Positions 14,796-18,167 of a stretch of DNA of 18,167 bases are shown one piece after another (the first letter of the stretch is position 1; every line of letters starts with the position of its first letter). The notes under the pieces were generated by a model. The model was not told the DNA's origin, did not search any database, and was given only the letters and a program-made list of their open reading frames with translations. Source of the DNA: Rhizobium leguminosarum (GTDB lineage Bacteria > Pseudomonadota > Alphaproteobacteria > Rhizobiales > Rhizobiaceae); contig NZ_LWBS01000462.1 of assembly GCF_001652265.1 (NCBI RefSeq), positions 1 through 18,167 of the forward strand, read 5' to 3'. A program made the translations under genes and the position numbers.

Positions 14796-15565
14796 AAACG
14801 AATTTGAACATGAATTTTCCGAATACCGATTTTTCCGATGATTTCGCCGGCTGGCCGCCGGAGGCGACGGTCTTCCCGATTGCCGGCGTGGATCTGCGCA
14901 TCCTGCCCGGTCCCCATCCCTTCGTCGCCGCCGACGACGCGGCGATCCGGGAGAACTGGGCCAGAGAGACTGCCGCCAATCCGGCGCTGTTCGACGGGCG
15001 CATGGTGTTCCAGCAGCGGCTCTCACTCAGTGAAGACGGGATTGTAGGCGAGGGCCACGTCATTCCCTTTTCCGCCTTCATGTGGTGGCGCCGCCAGCCG
15101 CAGCGCCAGGGCGGCCTCCATCTCTTCGCCTATCCCGTGCTCGAAACCTCAGACGGTGCGCTGGTGGCGATCCGCATGGGCGCGCATACGGCCAATCCCG
15201 GCCAGGTCTATTTTGCGGCCGGCTCGCTGGAGCCCGAGGATATCGTCGACGGACGCTGTGACATCGAGGCAAACATGCGCCGCGAAGTCCAGGAGGAGAC
15301 CGGGTTCGATCTTGCCGAATCCGTGGCGGGGCAGCGGCTGTTCGCCACCCATAACAAGCGCACGGTAACGCTGCTGCGGCTCTACCGCTTCGAGATGACG
15401 GCTGACGAGATGATCGCGCGGATCGAGAGCCACATGCTCGTTGCCGAGGACCAGGAGATCGCGGGCGCCGTTGCGATCCGCTCGGCCGATCCTTCGGCTC
15501 ATCCCTATAACATTGCCATGCTGCCCGTGATCGACTGGTATTTTGGCAAGGCCGAGCGGAGTTGA
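14792..15565 (+). CDS. Nudix hydrolase
   Basis: The 257-residue protein should hydrolyse a nucleoside diphosphate linked to another moiety in the cytoplasm; the substrate is unknown. The core Nudix signature is REVQEETGF (164-172), matching REUxEExGU. The upstream conserved Gly is at G144 in AAGSLEPEDI, further from the RE pair than in the canonical box, so the loop is longer. Residues 1 to about 105 form an extra N-terminal region (AGVDLRILPGPHPFVAADDA) and residues 110-140 the lead-in strands. A four-base ATGA overlap with the EEP gene supports ATG 14792 and coupled translation. It is followed by a palindromic repeat. Confidence 0.88.
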   Translation: MKTNLNMNFPNTDFSDDFAGWPPEATVFPIAGVDLRILPGPHPFVAADDAAIRENWARETAANPALFDGRMVFQQRLSLSEDGIVGEGHVIPFSAFMWWRRQPQRQGGLHLFAYPVLETSDGALVAIRMGAHTANPGQVYFAAGSLEPEDIVDGRCDIEANMRREVQEETGFDLAESVAGQRLFATHNKRTVTLLRLYRFEMTADEMIARIESHMLVAEDQEIAGAVAIRSADPSAHPYNIAMLPVIDWYFGKAERS

Positions 15566-15666
15566 TGTATGCGACCTAAAACCGTGCAGCGTTTCGGGAT
15601 AACGACATGCATCACCCAAAGATCGAAAGCGCGTCATGTGAATCCGGTTGGCGTGACGCGTTTTAG
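15566..15666. repeat. two-palindrome intergenic repeat, copy A (RIME-like)
   Basis: This stretch aligns, in opposite orientation, with the repeat at 16650-16752. Shared blocks include GCAGCG, GGGATAACGAC, ATGCAT/TTGCAT and AAAGCGCGTC. Its second half (about 15625-15665) is an imperfect palindrome around AATCCGGTT with arms close to AAAGCGCGTCA and TGACGCGTTTT. Size (about 100 bp) and a two-palindrome layout agree with RIME elements described in rhizobia; the name is assigned by resemblance. Confidence 0.7.
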
Positions 15667-15730
15667 CGCCTTGCACTCGCTCGCCCGGTCGGGCAGGTTG
15701 GCGGCGCGATGACGATTCAAGGAGGCCGAT

Positions 15731-16642
15731 GTGGCGCGAAGCTACAGCGTCTATGACGTGTTCACCGATCGAAAGCTTGCGGGCAACCCGCTGGCGGTGA
15801 TCTTCGACGGAGACAATCTCAGCGACGAGGCGATGCAGGCGATCACCCGGGAGATCAATCTCTCGGAGACAGTCTTCGTGCAGCCTTCGGCCAACCCCGC
15901 CTATGCGGCGCGTCTGAGGATATTCACGCCTGGGCGCGAGCTGCCGTTTGCCGGCCATCCGACGGTCGGCACGGCGGTGGCGCTGGCCGAACGAGCGCAC
16001 GGTGCTGCGACGCGCGATCTCGTCACGGTGCTCGAGGAAAATGTCGGGCCGGTGCGTTGCGCGGTACGGCTGAGAGAGGGTGAGGCGAGCTTTGCCGAAT
16101 TCGACCTGCCGCGCAAATCGCAGCCGGCCATCATGCCGCTCGACAAGCTCGGCATCGCCGATGCGCTGTCGCTGAAGGTGACCGAGATCGGCTTCGAAAA
16201 TCACGTCCCGTCAGTCTGGAGCGCTGGCGTCCCCTTCCTGCTCATTCCGGTGCACGATGTCGGAGCCACGCAGCGGGTGGAATTCGATCCGCAACTCTGG
16301 GAAAAGATCGTGCCCTTCGTCGATGGCGCGCTTGCCTCGGCTTATGTCTATTGCCGCGGCGGTGTCAACCACGTGGCAAAGTTTCACGCGCGCATGTTCG
16401 CAAGCGGCATGGGCATCGTCGAAGACCCGGCCACCGGCTCGGCGGCGGCCGCACTCTCCGGTGCGATCCACCATTTCGACCGGCTGACGGACGGGCATCA
16501 CCCGATCATGATCGAGCAGGGCGTCGAGATGGGCCGGCCGTCCATCATCCATCTGCATATCGATGTCGACGGCGGGGCGATCTCCAACGCGCGGATCGGC
16601 GGCCAGGCAGTACGGCTGGCCAGCGGCACGCTCGACCTTTGA
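15731..16642 (+). CDS. PhzF-family isomerase/epimerase-like protein
   Basis: The 303-residue protein belongs to the PhzF superfamily (diaminopimelate-epimerase fold). PhzF itself isomerises a dihydroxyanthranilate in phenazine synthesis, but most family members in bacteria without phenazine genes have unknown substrates; nothing here suggests phenazines. Features are VYDVFTDRKLAGNPLAV at 7-23, the catalytic Glu (E46) in INLSETVFV, FAGHPTVGTA at 73-82, and the second-half motif EDPATGSAAAAL (231-242). The start is GTG 15731, with AGGAGG 5 nt upstream; the ATG at 15729 is out of frame. The gene stands alone between two inverted copies of the same intergenic repeat. Confidence 0.9.
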   Translation: MARSYSVYDVFTDRKLAGNPLAVIFDGDNLSDEAMQAITREINLSETVFVQPSANPAYAARLRIFTPGRELPFAGHPTVGTAVALAERAHGAATRDLVTVLEENVGPVRCAVRLREGEASFAEFDLPRKSQPAIMPLDKLGIADALSLKVTEIGFENHVPSVWSAGVPFLLIPVHDVGATQRVEFDPQLWEKIVPFVDGALASAYVYCRGGVNHVAKFHARMFASGMGIVEDPATGSAAAALSGAIHHFDRLTDGHHPIMIEQGVEMGRPSIIHLHIDVDGGAISNARIGGQAVRLASGTLDL

Positions 16643-16649
16643 TTTCCTT

Positions 16650-16752
16650 AAATCGCGTCGCGTCAATCCGGATTGATGCGACGCGCTTTAAGTCTTTGTT
16701 TTATGCAAGTCGTTATCCCAAAACCGCTGCGCACTTTTGGGCGACATGCATT
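16650..16752. repeat. two-palindrome intergenic repeat, copy B (RIME-like), inverted relative to copy A
   Basis: The first palindrome has 16-base arms CGCGTCGCGTCAATCC (16654-16669) and GGATTGATGCGACGCG (16670-16685) with one mismatch and no spacer. The second has CCCAAAA (16717-16723) and TTTTGGG (16735-16741) around an 11-nt loop, extended by GCAAGTCG (16705-16712) and CGACATGC (16742-16749) with one mismatch. It begins 8 nt after the phzF stop, so the first palindrome may also act as its terminator. Confidence 0.75.
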
Positions 16753-16756
16753 GGAG

Positions 16757-16796
16757 CGCCGTGCGTCCAAAAGGACGCGCTAAGGACGCGCTATCA
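16757..16796. repeat. small hairpin and 11-bp tandem repeat
   Basis: GCGTCC, AAAA, GGACGC forms a 6-bp hairpin near 16764-16779. It runs into two head-to-tail copies of AAGGACGCGCT (about 16773-16794). This sits between copy B and the next palindrome and looks like part of the same composite repeat cluster. Confidence 0.55.
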
Positions 16797-16806
16797 CTTT
16801 GAATCG

Positions 16807-16854
16807 GCGCATAATCCTTTCCGAAAATCGATTCCGATTTTTGGGGTTACGCGC
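16807..16854. repeat. palindromic element before the tRNA promoter
   Basis: CCGAAAATCG (16821-16830) and CGATTTTTGG (16835-16844) pair with one wobble around a 4-nt loop. The outer arms GCGCATAATCC and GGTTACGCGC extend the stem imperfectly. It resembles the hairpin modules of the neighbouring repeats (CCGAAAA / TTTTCGG) but has a different loop. Confidence 0.55.
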
Positions 16855-16913
16855 TGCATTTCAGCCATGCCGAAAAATCTTCGCGATTAACCAAAGAAAT
16901 TTCGCCTATGCGC

Positions 16914-16942
16914 TGGACAAGCCTGCCGATCCTGTTTATACG
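16914..16942 (+). promoter_or_regulatory. sigma-70-type promoter of the tRNA gene
   Basis: TGGACA (16914-16919) as -35, a 17-nt spacer, and TATACG (16937-16942) as -10. The predicted start near 16949-16950 gives a tRNA leader of about 24 nt. The -35 matches TTGACA at five of six positions and the -10 matches TATAAT at four of six. Confidence 0.6.
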
Positions 16943-16972
16943 CCCCGTCACACCGCGCAGCCAAGCGCGAAC

Positions 16973-17048
<76 letters not shown>

Positions 17049-17080
17049 AATCTCTTGAAAAGATTGATGTATTTGAACTC

Positions 17081-17099
17081 AGGCCGGATTTTCCGGCCT
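17081..17099 (+). terminator. hairpin downstream of tRNA-Lys
   Basis: AGGCCGGA (17081-17088) and TCCGGCCT (17092-17099) are perfect 8-bp arms with a 3-nt loop, 32 nt after the tRNA. No T-run follows, so termination may be weak or factor-dependent. Confidence 0.5.
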
Positions 17100-17190
17100 G
17101 CTGGAAGCGGGCGACATCGCTAGCCTTGCCCAAATGACTGGTTGCAGTGATCTGTGCGCGCTAGTTTCCCTCACACACTGGGAGGGTCCC

Positions 17191-17487
17191 ATGAGAAGCG
17201 TCATTCTAGTCGTTGCCTTGTCTCTGCCGCTACCGGCCTTTGGCGCAGGCGTCATGAACGTAAAAGCGAGCGAGCATAGCTGCAGCGAGCTTACTCAGAT
17301 CATTCGCCAGAACAAAAAGGTCTTTGTTCGCGTCGGTTTCGGCGGCCGCAGTTTCCGTTATCCGCCCGCCCAGTGCAGCATGGGTGATAAGCGCACCACG
17401 ACCAGTTTGCGCGATGCGGGGGGAAAGCAATGCATCCTTGATTATTCCTGCGTCTTCGACCCCGCGTCGCCCTATAACTTTCCGTAG
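17191..17487 (+). CDS. small secreted Cys-containing protein of unknown function
   Basis: The 98-residue product has a signal peptide (MRSVILVVALSLPLPAFGAG). The mature part has four cysteines in HSCSELTQ, AQCSMG, and KQCILDYSC, plus a strongly patterned VFVRVGFGGRSFRYPPAQC. The even number of cysteines in an exported protein suggests two disulfides in the periplasm. I recall similar short exported proteins in rhizobia but cannot name a function. The start is ATG 17191 because a GGAGGG lies 4 nt upstream and the signal peptide begins there; the frame extends to 17134 without signal-like content. The stop overlaps a palindromic repeat that may end the transcript. Confidence 0.75.
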   Translation: MRSVILVVALSLPLPAFGAGVMNVKASEHSCSELTQIIRQNKKVFVRVGFGGRSFRYPPAQCSMGDKRTTTSLRDAGGKQCILDYSCVFDPASPYNFP

Positions 17488-17597
17488 AACAGGATGGTTT
17501 TAGGCCGGATCGGCCTGAAATCTGAATTCTGTTCTAAATTAAAGAGTTAAAGCAGGATGTCGTCCGAAAACCGCTCACACTTTTCGGCATCATGCTC
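17486..17597. repeat. two-hairpin intergenic repeat after the secreted-protein gene
   Basis: The first module has outer arms AGAACAG (17486-17492) and CTGTTCT (17529-17535) enclosing TTTTAGGCCG (17498-17507) and CGGCCTGAAA (17511-17520), one wobble. The second has CCGAAAA (17564-17570) and TTTTCGG (17581-17587) with loop CCGCTCACAC, extended by AGCAGGATG (17551-17559) and CATCATGCT (17588-17596), one mismatch. The second module shares its architecture and the CCGCT start of its loop with copy B. The first may terminate the preceding gene. Confidence 0.7.
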
Positions 17598-17676
17598 CGG
17601 ACGCTTCCGTTGAGAGAGGGAGCGAGCGGGAAGTGCGGGCGGCGGTCAACTTCAGACGGCACCAACCGAGGTTACC

Positions 17677-17961
17677 TCAATCGCTGCCGCTCAGTTGCAT
17701 GCCGGCGAGCCAGAGAGCGGCGACGATGAAAAACGACAGTGCCGCCATCATTGCTGTGGGCGGTGCGTATTCCTGGAAGGAATGCGAGGCGTTTAGTCCG
17801 AGGACGTAAATAATCACAACCGGAAGTTTGATCGCGATCAGGAGGGCCAGGGTCGCGTTTTTGGCGTAACGCCTAATTTTCGGCCAATCGAAACTTCTGG
17901 CGGGTGACGCATCGACCTTCTGTGCCGGAACGGTGTATCCATCCGAGGTGGGCCGCAGGAC
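17677..17961 (-). pseudogene. start-less membrane protein remnant
   Basis: A minus-strand frame is open for 95 codons to TGA 17677 and reads like a real small membrane protein. It has a polar N-terminal part (SDGYTVPAQKVDASPARSFD), a helix NATLALLIAIKLPVVIIYVLG, a short loop, and a second helix AAPP-free MMAALSFFIVAALWLAGM. However no ATG, GTG or TTG lies before the first membrane segment, and an in-frame TAA precedes it at 17962-17964. It may be a 5'-truncated gene, a frameshifted gene, or use an unusual start. A shorter product from an internal GTG would lose most of the first helix. No family was recognised. Confidence 0.35.
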
Positions 17962-17992
17962 TTAATGGGGTTCGCGTGGTAACGTCGGGTTC

Positions 17993-18167
17993 ATGGAGAT
18001 CGATGAGGACAAGATCGACGATGCCGTTTTGGCGCTGTTATGGCTAACGCTGCATAACGAGCGTTGTGCCTGGAAGGGCTTTGACTGGGCAACGACGGAT
18101 CGCTTGCATCAGAAGGGCATGATCGGCGACCCGGTGAACAAGTCGAAGTCGCTGGTGCTGACGGACG
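17993..18167 (+). CDS. DUF6429-type protein, 5' part (3' end outside window)
   Basis: The frame opens at ATG 17993 and is still open at the window edge after 58 codons. It reads MEIDEDKIDDAVLALLWLTL, then AWKGFDWATTDRLHQKGMIGDPVNK and KSLVLTD, which matches, from memory, the short DUF6429 proteins common in proteobacteria, often near mobile DNA. These are about 75 residues, so little is missing. The pattern of helix, DRLHQKGMI and a strand is winged-helix-like, but function is unknown. The ribosome site is weak. It diverges from the start-less membrane remnant. Confidence 0.65.
   Translation, partial: MEIDEDKIDDAVLALLWLTLHNERCAWKGFDWATTDRLHQKGMIGDPVNKSKSLVLTD

Noticed and set aside
13563..15026. 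487-codon minus-strand open frame
   Set aside because: It lies antisense to the EEP and Nudix genes, both with full sets of family motifs. Its translation shows no recognisable domain and reflects high GC content at codon positions.

Overview
The window looks like chromosomal DNA of a fast-growing rhizobium, most likely Rhizobium of the etli/leguminosarum group. This rests on the high-GC codon use, several intergenic palindromic repeats of the kind known from rhizobia (RIME-like elements), and recognisable gene families; no database search was possible. No single large new system is obvious. The most interesting material is in regulation and decay: a Pho-box-like element before an ABC importer, a terminator-like hairpin inside the start of the importer's permease gene, a toxin-antitoxin pair overlapping a methyltransferase and read into by a broken PIN toxin remnant, and a stand-alone CASTOR/POLLUX-type channel.

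Layout. Positions 1-1895 are accessory in character: the 3' end of an IS1380-type transposase (+), then on the minus strand a SAM methyltransferase, a ParE/RelE-type toxin and a ParD-type antitoxin that overlap one another, preceded by a frameshifted PIN-domain (VapC-like) remnant. Positions 1896-4605 hold ilvE (-) and a fold-type I PLP aminotransferase (+) with a gene-free, partly AT-rich region of about 390 bases between them. Positions 4646-8845 hold three minus-strand genes: a DUF2278 protein with a lamin-tail domain, an aldo/keto reductase, and the channel. Positions 8990-12738 carry a complete ABC importer on the plus strand (binding protein, fused double permease, ATPase) of the AfuABC/FbpABC type.

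Positions 12771-13486 hold a small unknown gene (-) and a DUF4189 secreted-protein pseudogene with two frameshifts (-). Positions 13686-15565 are a two-gene unit joined by an ATGA overlap: an endonuclease/exonuclease/phosphatase-fold protein and a Nudix hydrolase. A phzF-like gene (15731-16642) follows, bracketed by two inverted copies of a two-palindrome repeat of about 100 bp. The end holds more palindromes, tRNA-Lys(CTT) with a visible promoter, a small secreted Cys-containing protein, another palindromic repeat, a start-less membrane-protein remnant (-), and the 5' part of a DUF6429-type gene cut by the window edge.

How the genes may work together: the importer is the only clear multi-gene pathway unit. 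The Pho-box match suggests phosphate-limitation control, which would favour a phosphorylated organic substrate over ferric iron, but the substrate is inferred. The aminotransferases, reductase and hydrolases look like independent housekeeping or catabolic genes.
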